In this document: positions 52,794 through 61,015 of the stretch, in pieces
How the letters are laid out: each line of letters opens with the position of its first letter
Position numbering within the stretch: position 1 is the stretch's first letter
NCBI RefSeq assembly: GCF_900101625.1
Contig: NZ_FMYZ01000015.1
Span: 1-64,000, forward strand
From: Cupriavidus sp. YR651
GTDB taxonomy: Bacteria; Pseudomonadota; Gammaproteobacteria; Burkholderiales; Burkholderiaceae
DNA: 64,000 nucleotides
Direction: 5' to 3'
Notes under the pieces: generated by a model
What the model saw: the letters and a program-made list of their open reading frames with translations, nothing else
Databases searched by the model: none
What the model was told of the DNA's origin: nothing
Translations under genes and position numbers: made by a program

Positions 52794-53763
52794 TGCGCCC
52801 TCCTTCCGAGAAGGAACGATGCATGGCCGCACCCATGGCCGCCGTACGCCCCGCGCCCCGATCCGGCAGCACGGCCTCCGGTGGCAGGGAGAACCGGAAG
52901 GTCATGCCGCCTTCCTCGTTATTGCGTGCCTGAAGGTATCCGCCGTGGCGCTCGACGATGGAGCGGCTGATGGAGAGCCCCAGACCCATGCCATGGGGTT
53001 TCGAGGTAACGAACGGCACGAACATGTTGTCGAGTTCACCGGACGCGACACCGCAACCGGTGTCGCACACCGAGACCTGCACCATGCCGTCGGCCTCCGC
53101 CGCCAGCACGCTCACCTCCCGGGCGCAACCCGCACCGGGGCCGCGTGCATCGCTCGTATTTCTCGCATCGATGGCATCGAAGGCATTCAGCAGCAGGTTC
53201 AGCAGGACCTGCTGGATCTGGACCGGATCACCGATGACGCGCGGCAGCGATGGCGCCATGCGGCGCATGACGACGATGTCGCGACTGAGCGCGTCGCCAC
53301 GGACCAGCGTCATCACATCGTCGATGACGGCATTCAGGTCGACTGGCGCGAACTGGGTGGCCTCGCCCCGGATCAGCGCGCGAATCTGGCGGACCAGCGC
53401 GCTCGCGCGACAGGCATCGCTCGCAACATCCGCGAGGATCTCGCGCACCTCCGCCACGTTGGCGGGATCGGTATCGAGGTATTTGAGCGCGGCCTGCGCA
53501 TTGCTGGTGATGGCGGTCAGGGGCTGGTTGAGTTCATGGGCCAGCGACCCGGCCAGTTCGCCCATGCTGGAGACTCGCGACAAATCCACGAGCCGTCGGT
53601 AGTCCGGATCGGATGCCGCCAGCGAACCGGGCGACTTGCCCGTGCCGGACGTGCCGGACGTCGTCCTGCCACGGCCCGCCTGCCAGCCGGCGAACAGGCC
53701 ACCGATCTTGCAGGCGGCTAGTCCGAACGCCGTCGCGACCGCCAGCCGGATGGGAAGCGTCAT
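52759..53763 (-). CDS. Sensor histidine kinase (FixL/TodS-type transmitter)
   Basis: A 334-residue kinase. It has one hydrophobic segment at the N-terminus (LAVATAFGLAACKIGGLFAGW), no PAS or other input domain, a short linker, and then the transmitter: His76 in SLAHELNQPLTAITSNAQAAL, the N box LLNLLLNAFDAI, G1 VCDTGCGV and G2 GMGLGLSISRSIVERHGG. Since there is almost no input domain, the signal must be sensed through the membrane segment or another protein. The start at 53763 overlaps no other gene. Confidence 0.9.
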   Translation of the reverse strand: MTLPIRLAVATAFGLAACKIGGLFAGWQAGRGRTTSGTSGTGKSPGSLAASDPDYRRLVDLSRVSSMGELAGSLAHELNQPLTAITSNAQAALKYLDTDPANVAEVREILADVASDACRASALVRQIRALIRGEATQFAPVDLNAVIDDVMTLVRGDALSRDIVVMRRMAPSLPRVIGDPVQIQQVLLNLLLNAFDAIDARNTSDARGPGAGCAREVSVLAAEADGMVQVSVCDTGCGVASGELDNMFVPFVTSKPHGMGLGLSISRSIVERHGGYLQARNNEEGGMTFRFSLPPEAVLPDRGAGRTAAMGAAMHRSFSEGGRNERNNAEDLYR

Positions 53764-54094
53764 GGCGAAATCCCCAGGGGATGTACAGCGCGGCAAACAC
53801 GATTGCGCGCGACGCGAGGCGCTCGCACGGCGCAAGGTATCCCAGTGCAACGCAGGATGCCTCCACGCTTTGCCCGACGCACATTCTTTGCACCCCTACC
53901 ACCTTAGGTTTCATTTTTGGCGATTGCAAATTTTGCCAAAGATCATCGCCTCGCCATCGGCGAGATGCTGCGATCACCCGGCCACGCATGGCGAGTGCTG
54001 CGTCGGGCGCGGCGATGGCTGCGCGGGAACTGATACGCCTCATGCAGGCCTTGTCTCCGGACGTCTCTCCTCATCCCCTCTCGTTTTCCCGCAC
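53764..54094. other. Intergenic region upstream of the kinase gene
   Basis: About 330 bp between the kinase start and the AraC-type promoter of the hydrolase gene. It contains an AT-richer patch near 53905-53945 (TTTCATTTTTGGCGATTGC), a likely kinase promoter. I see no gene and no copy of the TTGGAC palindrome. Confidence 0.4.
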
Positions 54095-54158
54095 TGTCCC
54101 AGAATGCAAAAACGTTGTCCCGGATAGTCAAAACCACCGGCAACCAATCTTCGATACT
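54095..54158 (+). promoter_or_regulatory. AraC-type activated promoter of the hydrolase-porin genes
   Basis: TGTCCC boxes start at 54095 and 54116, exactly 21 bp apart. Each is followed by similar AT-rich sequence (AGAATGCAAAA and GGATAGTCAAAA). GATACT at 54153 is a likely -10 element, with no recognisable -35. The same architecture, with nearly the same spacing, is in front of the BKACE gene at 59507. Two direct repeats two helical turns apart are the usual target of an AraC-family activator. Confidence 0.65.
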
Positions 54159-54227
54159 TCGCCGTCATGACTCGACGGTGGCGCGGCCCCGGTGCGAGTC
54201 CCACTCGCAACCCTTTCCGCATTCATC

Positions 54228-54797
54228 ATGGATTTTCTCGCTGACACAACCGTCCTGTTCGTGCCCGGCCTGCGTGACCACGTACCGGAACACTGGCAGA
54301 CACTGCTCCAGGCGCAACTGCCCAACGCCCGCTCGGTGCCCCCGCTCGAGCACGACAAGCTGAGCCGCGCCGCACGCGTGGCCGCACTGGATGAGGCGCT
54401 TGCCGCCATCGACGGTCCGGTCGTGCTCGTGGCGCACAGCGCAGGGGTGATGATCACCGCGCATTGGGCCGCGCTCCATCAACGCAAGATTCGCGCCGCA
54501 CTGCTGGCCGCGCCTGCCGACCTCGAAAGCCCGATGCCCGCTGGCTATCCCACCCACGCGGCCCTCGACGAACACGGCTGGCTGCCAATTCCGCGGCGCC
54601 CCCTGCCTTTCCCGAGCATCGTCGCCGCCAGCCGCAACGATCCGTTGGCCGCTTACACGCGCGTGGAACAGATGGCGCGCGACTGGGGTGCCGGACTGGT
54701 CGATCTCGGCGAGGTGGGACACCTCAACCCCGCAGCGGGATACGGGCCGTGGCCGCAAGCCATGACCTTGCTCGAACGCCTGCTGCGCAACGCGTAG
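54228..54797 (+). CDS. RBBP9/YdeN family serine hydrolase
   Basis: A 189-residue alpha/beta-hydrolase: VLFVPGLRDHVPEHWQTLLQ, nucleophile Ser71 in VLVAHSAGVM, the acid in VAASRNDPLAAY, and the His in LGEVGHLNPAAGYGPWP. This is the complete RBBP9/YdeN signature, in which GPWP is typical. The ATG at 54228 is the family start, while a GTG at 54192 would add 12 residues. No ribosome binding site is clear. It sits 111 bp before the porin gene, behind the same AraC-type promoter. Confidence 0.9.
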   Translation: MDFLADTTVLFVPGLRDHVPEHWQTLLQAQLPNARSVPPLEHDKLSRAARVAALDEALAAIDGPVVLVAHSAGVMITAHWAALHQRKIRAALLAAPADLESPMPAGYPTHAALDEHGWLPIPRRPLPFPSIVAASRNDPLAAYTRVEQMARDWGAGLVDLGEVGHLNPAAGYGPWPQAMTLLERLLRNA

Positions 54798-54908
54798 ACG
54801 CATAGCCCTGGCCCTATCCAACAACGATTTCGCAGTACCTGGCAGTACCCATTCCGACGGGAACACCCACATCGCATTAGTGAGAAAAAAATGAAAGGAG
54901 ATACACGT

Positions 54909-56075
54909 ATGAAGTTCAAGGGCATGGCCACGGCCGCATTGCTCGCCTGCGCGGGGAGCGCCTTTGCGCAGTCGAACGTCACGCTATATGGCGTGCTCGA
55001 CATGAACCTGGAATATGTCAACCACGTGGGTCAGGTGCCAACCGCCGCCAACGGGTTCAATCGGGGTCCGTCGAACCACGTCTATCGGATGGACTCGGGT
55101 GGCATGGCCGGTTCCCGCTGGGGTCTGCGCGGCACCGAAGACCTTGGCAATGGCCTCAAGGGCGTGTTCGTGCTGGAGTCCGGCATCAGCGCCGATAACG
55201 GCACGCTGCAGCAAAGCGGACGCCTGTTCGGTCGCCAGGCATTCATCGGGCTGCAAAAGGCGGGGATCGGGCAACTGAGCCTGGGCCGCCAGTACACCTC
55301 GATGTTCGAGGCGCTGGCCAACTTCTCGCCGACCGCCTACGCCACCCAGTACGAGCCGGTGGTGCTGCAATCGGGCGCGAATTTCCGCGAGGACAACACC
55401 GTCAAGTACACCGGTCAGTTCGGCCCCGTCACCGCGCTCGCGCACTTCTCCTTCGGCACCGGCCTGGCCCTGCCCCAGACCGTGGGCGTGGCAACGCCGA
55501 TCGGCGGCAATGGCGAAGTGCCCGGTCAGTTCCGGCGCGATACCGCCTACGGCACCGCCTTCGCCTATCAGACCGGCCCGTTCGGCGCGACGATCGGCTA
55601 CGACCAGTGGAACCCGACGATCGGCACCAGCAGTGGCACGATCAAGAAGGCCGTGGTCGGCGCGAGCTATACGTGGAACAACACCGCCAAGATCATGGGC
55701 GGCTACCGCTGGGGCCAGAACAAGAACGCGGCCGGCACGCTGATCCAGCGTGACGACTTCTTCTGGATTGGCGCCAACTACCAGGTGACGCCGGCCATCG
55801 GCCTGACGCTCGAATACAACTACGACAACGTCAAGAGCCTCTTCGGCAATACCAACGTGGCCAACCCGTGGCAGGTCGCGTTCATCGCGAACTATGCGTT
55901 CTCCAAGCGCACCGATGTCTACCTGACCACGGCCTATGCGAAGAACGCTGGCCTGATGATGGAATCGCTCGCCACGGTCTACGCCAACAGCCTGTCACTG
56001 GGCAACAGCTATGCGCTGGCCAACGGCCAGAGCAACATGCTCGGCGCGGCCGTCGGTATTCGCCACAAGTTCTGA
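54909..56075 (+). CDS. General porin (Gram-negative porin family)
   Basis: A 388-residue outer-membrane protein. It has a signal peptide (MKFKGMATAALLACAGSAFAQ), then SNVTLYGVLDMNLEYVN and SRWGLRGTEDLGNGLKGVFVLESG, the hallmarks of Burkholderiales trimeric porins, and it ends in a C-terminal phenylalanine (AVGIRHKF). AAAGGAGATACACGT precedes the ATG. It is followed by a strong terminator. Likely cotranscribed with the hydrolase gene. Confidence 0.94.
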   Translation: MKFKGMATAALLACAGSAFAQSNVTLYGVLDMNLEYVNHVGQVPTAANGFNRGPSNHVYRMDSGGMAGSRWGLRGTEDLGNGLKGVFVLESGISADNGTLQQSGRLFGRQAFIGLQKAGIGQLSLGRQYTSMFEALANFSPTAYATQYEPVVLQSGANFREDNTVKYTGQFGPVTALAHFSFGTGLALPQTVGVATPIGGNGEVPGQFRRDTAYGTAFAYQTGPFGATIGYDQWNPTIGTSSGTIKKAVVGASYTWNNTAKIMGGYRWGQNKNAAGTLIQRDDFFWIGANYQVTPAIGLTLEYNYDNVKSLFGNTNVANPWQVAFIANYAFSKRTDVYLTTAYAKNAGLMMESLATVYANSLSLGNSYALANGQSNMLGAAVGIRHKF

Positions 56076-56162
56076 TATTGCTTGTATCGGGAAAAACGGG
56101 GATGGGCGGGGATGGGCGATTCAATCCCGTTCCGCCCTCCCATCCCCGATGATTTTCGGCCT

Positions 56163-56192
56163 GGGCCACGCTGTGTGGCCCTTCTTTTTTTT
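56163..56192 (+). terminator. Rho-independent terminator after the porin gene
   Basis: GGGCCAC and GTGGCCC form a 7-bp stem with a short loop, followed by TTC and a run of eight T residues. It ends the hydrolase-porin transcript. A second inverted repeat (GGGGATGGG and CCCATCCCC) lies just upstream. Confidence 0.92.
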
Positions 56193-56206
56193 GTTCGCCG
56201 GAACGC

Positions 56207-56620
56207 TCAGGGGGCAGGCGCAGGCGGCGGCGAGCTGGGCTTGTAGTTGGCAGGTGGCGCCGCGGGTGGCGCCGCAAGCATCTGCCCGTAGACCGGGACC
56301 CGGTGTCCTCGGGCGTACATGCACTGCATATAGGCCGCGTCGTATTGGTCCTGCGCACTGTAGCCCGAGTCGCTTGAACTGCTGGCCCCGAACGCCGAAC
56401 TACTCGCCGCCGCCGTGCCGGACGCTTGCTGCGAGCTCACGCCGCCGACCCGGCCCTGCGCGAACTGGCGGCAATCGATGTCATCGCCGACAAACTGGTC
56501 GAACATCTTGTGAGTGCCCGGGAGCACCATCACGCTGGGGGCCGACGGCATTGTCGTACAGGCGCCCACGCCCACGGCAAGCGCGGCCGCCATCAGCAGG
56601 GAAACGGAACGTGGCTTCAT
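56207..56620 (-). CDS. Small lipoprotein of unknown function
   Basis: A 137-residue protein with a lipobox (VGVGAC, Cys21). The central part is serine-rich (GTAAASSSAFGASSSSDSG), and an AQDQYDAAYMQCMYARGHRVP segment matches the C-terminal signature of the glycine-zipper protein at 46408 (YRAYSACMEGRGY). The C-terminus is Pro/Ala-rich. The role is unknown. It lies 13 bp after the Gly/His-rich gene on the same strand. Confidence 0.75.
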   Translation of the reverse strand: MKPRSVSLLMAAALAVGVGACTTMPSAPSVMVLPGTHKMFDQFVGDDIDCRQFAQGRVGGVSSQQASGTAAASSSAFGASSSSDSGYSAQDQYDAAYMQCMYARGHRVPVYGQMLAAPPAAPPANYKPSSPPPAPAP

Positions 56621-56633
56621 CAGCGCCCCGGCA

Positions 56634-57101
56634 TTACAGCGACGGCTGGGCCGGCTCCGTCTGCCAGCCGCCCGGACATTCCTTGACGTACGGGTAATAG
56701 CCACTGGGCTGGTCGCAGCGGTACCACCACGCGTTCGCCGACGCGCCATCCGACCCATCGCCCTGTTCGATGTATTGCACCGAAGGCGCGTAGTAACTGG
56801 CGTAGGCATCGGGGTATGACCAGCCGTAGTATGGATATCCCCACCAGCCCCAGCCGCCACCTACCACGAAAACCGCGTGCCCGTGCCCATGGTGAAAGCC
56901 GCCATGATGGAAGCCACCGTGACCGTGAAAGCCGCCGCCTTGCATACCACCGCCCTGCATGCCACCGCCGTGCATGCCACCGCCGCCACCACCGCCACCG
57001 CGACCACCGCCCCGACCGGCGGCCAGCGTCGGACCGCCGGCGGCCATCGCCACCCCTGCCACCAATGCCAGGACGATCTGGCAAAACCTGCGCCCGTTCA
57101 T
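56634..57101 (-). CDS. Exported Gly/His-rich protein of unknown function
   Basis: A 155-residue protein with a signal peptide (to about LAAG), then Gly-rich, GGGMQGGG and His-rich (GFHGHGGFHHGGFHHGHGHA) stretches. It continues with an aromatic segment (GWWGYPYYGWSYPDAY) and a conserved C-terminal module CDQPSGYYPYVKECPGGW with two cysteines. This C-terminal motif recurs in exported Burkholderiales proteins. The His-rich segment could bind metal, but there is no direct evidence. Confidence 0.78.
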   Translation of the reverse strand: MNGRRFCQIVLALVAGVAMAAGGPTLAAGRGGGRGGGGGGGGMHGGGMQGGGMQGGGFHGHGGFHHGGFHHGHGHAVFVVGGGWGWWGYPYYGWSYPDAYASYYAPSVQYIEQGDGSDGASANAWWYRCDQPSGYYPYVKECPGGWQTEPAQPSL

Positions 57102-57307
57102 GATGTGCCCCCTGCTTTGCTGCCCGACGTCCGGGTCACCCGGAACTCGCGCCGGACCTTGGGAGGGCGCCGAGCCTGCATCCCGTAAACCGCTGACAGG
57201 TCGGATTTATTCCATCAACCTTCCATCAACCAGCCTCCGGCTTCCTTGTGCTTTCATGACAGGATGAAGAAGTATCCCGGACGATCCTTTGGGGCACGCT
57301 GCAAGCG

Positions 57308-58459
57308 CTAGGGCGGCGTCTTGCCGCCATCGTCCGTGAAGTTGTAGAGGTGCGTGTTGTCGGGCGCTTCCCCGATCCTCGTGCCGCTCGGCCGGAACCC
57401 GATGTGGCGACCGTAATTCTCGCTGTCCGACTTCGCGCTTTGGGTGGCGTGCTCGACGGCCTCCGGATAGGCCATCGGCTGCTTGTCCTTCTCGATCTCG
57501 AGCAGCTTCGTCTGCGCGTTCACGCGCACGCTGTACCGGCCGAGGTTGTAGAGGAGATACATCGCGAAGAGGTTGTCGACATCCTGATAGGCGCCTTCGT
57601 CCCGGCGAAAGTCGAGGGACAAGACCGAGGGGAATCGATTGGGCAGGTCCTTGAAGGCCACCTTGTCTTCCTCAAGGGGGTCCACATAGGTCGAGCCACC
57701 GTACTTCTTGTACAGCACGACGTCCATGACGTACCCGCGCTTGCCCCACTCCCGGACCAGCTTCATCGCCATCTCGGTGGGCACATTGGCCCTGGCGGCC
57801 GCCACCACCCGCCGTCCGGACAGGAACCTGGCGCTGGTGACCTCCAGGTCCTTGTAGCCCGCGCCAAACTTGAACGCGGCGCCGATGGTTTTCGCGCAGT
57901 TGAGGCGCAGGTAGTCGTACTTGATTTCGCCGCTGTGATACTCGGTGTTGCGGGCCCGCCGGTGATAGTCGTCATTGATGCGCCGGAAGTACGCCGCCAG
58001 GGCCGCTTTGTCGCTGGCCGGTACGCCGTGGACGCGCACGCCGATCACCGATCGCTTGTAGATTTCGCCGAAGTCGAGCCCAAATGAAGCCGTCTCGTCG
58101 ACCGAGGAGACGGTCCTGAACAAGTATTCCTTCTTCGGGATGCCTACCATCAGATCCTTCGTGTAGTAACCCTTTTCGTGCTTGCGCGTGCGATCCGCGT
58201 AGAAGTTGGCCGAGTAGACCAGATCGTCGCCGGGCACATCGTCCCGGATCGCCACAGCGAAATGGCCGGCCGATCCGCCCTTGGAGGTGCCAAAGCTGAT
58301 AAGCAGCTCCAGGTCATAGGGATCTTCGCGAAGAAGGTCGGCAATCTGGTCGATGTTGGCAGGCTCGGGCCCGCCCTTGCCGCCGAAGTCGGCTGCGACC
58401 GCACCCTCTGACAAGAGCACGGCGATGACTACGAACCAGATCGCTAGCCTCTTCCTCAT
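57308..58459 (-). CDS. Exported protein with a possible permuted papain-like (NlpC/P60-type) fold
   Basis: A 383-residue protein with a signal peptide ending AVAAD. I do not recognise the family with certainty. The order of a histidine in GSAGHFAVAI (His66) and a cysteine in LRLNCAKTIGAAF (Cys188) matches circularly permuted papain-like enzymes, such as LRAT or DUF4105 proteins, where His precedes Asn-Cys. ISFGTSKGGSAGHF and DLVYSANFYADR look like the strands around the site. The C-terminal half has no clear motif. Nearest neighbours give no hint. Confidence 0.55.
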   Translation of the reverse strand: MRKRLAIWFVVIAVLLSEGAVAADFGGKGGPEPANIDQIADLLREDPYDLELLISFGTSKGGSAGHFAVAIRDDVPGDDLVYSANFYADRTRKHEKGYYTKDLMVGIPKKEYLFRTVSSVDETASFGLDFGEIYKRSVIGVRVHGVPASDKAALAAYFRRINDDYHRRARNTEYHSGEIKYDYLRLNCAKTIGAAFKFGAGYKDLEVTSARFLSGRRVVAAARANVPTEMAMKLVREWGKRGYVMDVVLYKKYGGSTYVDPLEEDKVAFKDLPNRFPSVLSLDFRRDEGAYQDVDNLFAMYLLYNLGRYSVRVNAQTKLLEIEKDKQPMAYPEAVEHATQSAKSDSENYGRHIGFRPSGTRIGEAPDNTHLYNFTDDGGKTPP

Positions 58460-58471
58460 CGCTCCGCTCCG

Positions 58472-59491
58472 CTAGGTTGCCTCGTCGCCGCCATTGCCTT
58501 GTCCGGCTCGCCACTTCGAGACACTGCAACCAAATTGCCCGCCAAACCAGCGAGAAAACGCACTCAGCGAGGAAAAACCGAGCAGCGTAGCCACTTCCGA
58601 CAGCGGCCGCGACGGGTTCTCGATATACCGGGTCGCCAGCCCCGCGCGCGCTTCATTGACGATGTCCGAGTAAGTCGTGCCCAGTTGCGCCAGATGCCGA
58701 TGCACCGTACGCCGATCCACCCCCAGATGCTCGGCCACGCGATCGACAGTGCACAGGCCACCGGGCAGCAGCGCGTGCACGAGCTTGCGCACCTTGTCGT
58801 CCATCGTCGTATTCGATTGGGCCAGCAGCGTGCCCAGATAGCGCCTGACCTGCTGCGCCATGACCGGATCGTACGACGGCAGCGGCGCCTCGAGGTCCGA
58901 GGCCACGCAGACAATGCCATCGAAATCCTGGTTGAACAATGCCTGCATGCCGAACACGCGCAGATAGGTCGCGTGGCTCTCCGGCGGCGAATGAGAAAAG
59001 CAGATGCTGCGCGGCCGCCATGCGGGTCCGAGGAACAGGCTCAGCATCCGGAACATGACGCCCGCGGCCAGTTCCGTGGCCTGACGCAGGGTGCCGGGCT
59101 CGTCGCTGAGAATGTGCAGCCGGATCACCACCAGTCCCTCGTCGTCCTCGACGCGCATGGCCAGCGCCTCGTTCTGCAGGCCCATGTATCGCACCATCGA
59201 TTCGAGCGCACGCCGCAGCGTGGGCTCTTCGCGCACGACGAAGGCCAGCGGGCCGAGGTTGGAGAACTGCCGCTGCTCGGCCAGGCGCAGGCCGAAATCC
59301 TCCGCGCGCCCGGCACGCGCCGAAGCCTCGAGCAAGCTCCCCACCCGCGCGGCCGGAATGCGGATATCCGGGTCCAGCAGCGCATCGCGGCTGATCCTTG
59401 CCGCACGCAGCATCTGGTGTGGATCGAGCCCCACGGCGCGCGCGACATCCACGTAGTTGGTGAGGCTGGCACTGCGCAGAAAGTAGGACAT
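58472..59491 (-). CDS. AraC family transcriptional regulator (OruR-like)
   Basis: A 339-residue regulator. The N-terminal part matches the arabinose-binding-like domain (Arabinose_bd) of OruR-type proteins (YVDVARAVGLDPHQMLRAARIS). The C-terminal DNA-binding domain has two helix-turn-helix units: VDRVAEHLGVDRRTVHRHLAQ and LSEVATLLGFSSLSAFSRWFGG. Its start codon lies 16 bp from the tandem TGTCCC boxes, suggesting autoregulation. It is divergent from the BKACE gene. Confidence 0.92.
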   Translation of the reverse strand: MSYFLRSASLTNYVDVARAVGLDPHQMLRAARISRDALLDPDIRIPAARVGSLLEASARAGRAEDFGLRLAEQRQFSNLGPLAFVVREEPTLRRALESMVRYMGLQNEALAMRVEDDEGLVVIRLHILSDEPGTLRQATELAAGVMFRMLSLFLGPAWRPRSICFSHSPPESHATYLRVFGMQALFNQDFDGIVCVASDLEAPLPSYDPVMAQQVRRYLGTLLAQSNTTMDDKVRKLVHALLPGGLCTVDRVAEHLGVDRRTVHRHLAQLGTTYSDIVNEARAGLATRYIENPSRPLSEVATLLGFSSLSAFSRWFGGQFGCSVSKWRAGQGNGGDEAT

Positions 59492-59506
59492 CGTGTTTTC
59501 CCTGAC

Positions 59507-59569
59507 TGTCCCAAAATGTAAAGAGGCCGTCCCGCAATGTCAAATCCCGAAGCGCCATTGTCCGATACT
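59507..59569 (+). promoter_or_regulatory. AraC-type activated promoter of the BKACE operon
   Basis: TGTCCC at 59507 and CGTCCC at 59528 are 21 bp apart. The following sequences, AAAATGTAAAG and GCAATGTCAAA, are also similar. GATACT at 59564 is a likely -10. The whole arrangement resembles 54095-54158. The first box is 15 bp from the AraC gene start, so binding there could also repress that gene. Confidence 0.65.
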
Positions 59570-59608
59570 TGCAGCACTGATTCACGTATCCGACATGAGG
59601 AGACAGAC

Positions 59609-60667
59609 ATGCAATTTCTTGACGATTCGCTGCACCCCGAGAACATGAGCAAGGTGGTCATCACGGTGGCCCCCTACGGCCCCGAGTGGATGCCGGAAGA
59701 CTTCCCGGAAGACATTCCGGTGACGATGGAAGAACAGATCCAGAAGGCGGTGGACTGCTACAACGCCGGCGCCACCGTGCTGCACCTGCACGTGCGCGAA
59801 CTGGATGGCAAGGGTTCCAAGCGCCTCTCCAAGTTCAATGAACTGATCGCTGGCGTACGCGCCGCCGTACCCGACATGATCATCCAGGTTGGCGGGTCCA
59901 TTTCCTTCGCGCCGGAAGACGACGGCCAGGCAGCCAAGTGGCTGTCGGACGACACGCGCCATATGCTGGCCGATCTCGATCCGGCACCGGACCAGGTGAC
60001 CGTGGCGATCAACACCACGCAGATGAACATCATGGAGCTGCTCTACCCGGAATATCTCGAGGGTACGTCGCTCTCCAATCCTGCGTTCGTCGCGGCCTAC
60101 CGCGAGATGACCGTGCCGGCGGGCCCGGGTTGGGTCGAGGAACACCTGCGCCGGCTCTCCGCCGCCGGCATCCAGCCGCATTTCCAGCTCACCGGCATGC
60201 ACGCGCTGGAAACGCTGGAGCGCATGGTTCGTGCCGGCGCCTACAAGGGCCCGCTGAACCTGACCTGGATCGGCATCGGCGGCGGCTTTGACGGCCCGAA
60301 TCCGTTCAACTTCTTCAACTTCGTCCACCGTGCGCCCGACGGCTGCACGCTGACCGCGGAATCGCTGCTCAAGAACGTGCTGCCGTTCAACATGATGGCG
60401 ATGTCCATGGGCCTGCATCCGCGTTGCGGCATCGAGGACACGATCATCGACCAGCACGGCAACCGCATGACCTCCGTGCAGCAGATCGAACAATGCGTGC
60501 GCGTGGCGCACGAGCTGGGCCGCGAGATTGCTACCGGCAAGGAAGCCCGCGAGATCTATCGCATCGGCACCTGGTACGACAGCGCCGAGGAAACGCTCGC
60601 CGCGCACGGCATGGCGCCGAACCGCAAGCCGGGCGAGAAGAACCTGCCGATGCGCGCCGCTGCCTGA
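59609..60667 (+). CDS. BKACE family beta-keto acid cleavage enzyme (DUF849)
   Basis: A 352-residue TIM-barrel enzyme. The zinc-binding HxH is in AGATVLHLHVRELDGKGSKR (His59 and His61), followed by IIQVGGSISFAPEDDG, PHFQLTGMHALETLERMV and NLTWIGIGGGFDGPNP. The family, which includes 3-keto-5-aminohexanoate cleavage enzyme, condenses acetyl-CoA with a beta-keto acid and splits it to acetoacetate and an acyl-CoA product. The specific substrate here is unknown. It starts the operon with DUF1289 and the Bug receptor. GAGGAGACAGAC precedes the ATG. Confidence 0.9.
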   Translation: MQFLDDSLHPENMSKVVITVAPYGPEWMPEDFPEDIPVTMEEQIQKAVDCYNAGATVLHLHVRELDGKGSKRLSKFNELIAGVRAAVPDMIIQVGGSISFAPEDDGQAAKWLSDDTRHMLADLDPAPDQVTVAINTTQMNIMELLYPEYLEGTSLSNPAFVAAYREMTVPAGPGWVEEHLRRLSAAGIQPHFQLTGMHALETLERMVRAGAYKGPLNLTWIGIGGGFDGPNPFNFFNFVHRAPDGCTLTAESLLKNVLPFNMMAMSMGLHPRCGIEDTIIDQHGNRMTSVQQIEQCVRVAHELGREIATGKEAREIYRIGTWYDSAEETLAAHGMAPNRKPGEKNLPMRAAA

Positions 60668-60675
60668 TCCGCACC

Positions 60676-60876
60676 ATGCCCGCCACCAACCCCTGCATCA
60701 ACATCTGCCGCATGGACCTGGCGGGCAAGTACTGCCAGGGCTGCCGCAGAACCACGGTCGAAATCGGTCTCTGGGAACGGATGACCGATACGCAACGCGC
60801 CGACGTGCTGGCGGCGTTGCCACAGCGCGCGCCCGGGCGCGGCGCTTCCTCCCTGCCGCCCCCAGGTCGACCTTGA
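60676..60876 (+). CDS. DUF1289 small cysteine-rich protein
   Basis: A 66-residue protein with the full DUF1289 pattern: NPCINICRMDLAGKYCQGCRRTTVEIGLWERM, four cysteines likely binding a metal, then a proline-rich tail. It starts 8 bp after the BKACE stop. Function is unknown. The cysteines suggest an Fe-S or zinc site. Confidence 0.88.
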   Translation: MPATNPCINICRMDLAGKYCQGCRRTTVEIGLWERMTDTQRADVLAALPQRAPGRGASSLPPPGRP

Positions 60877-61015
60877 CCCTCGCGCCGCATCTCACATGCG
60901 GCGCTTCCTTTCCCCGGGTCTGCCAATTTCAGACACTTTCCCTGAGTCCAAAGCGAGGCGGACCCGGCTTTTACTCGCTCGTGCAAATTCTTATAAATCA
61001 ATCACGGAGACAACA

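Noticed and set aside
60424..60675. Upstream extension of the DUF1289 gene
   Set aside because: It overlaps the BKACE gene and is only Arg-rich shadow sequence. The family begins with the MPATNPCINIC segment.
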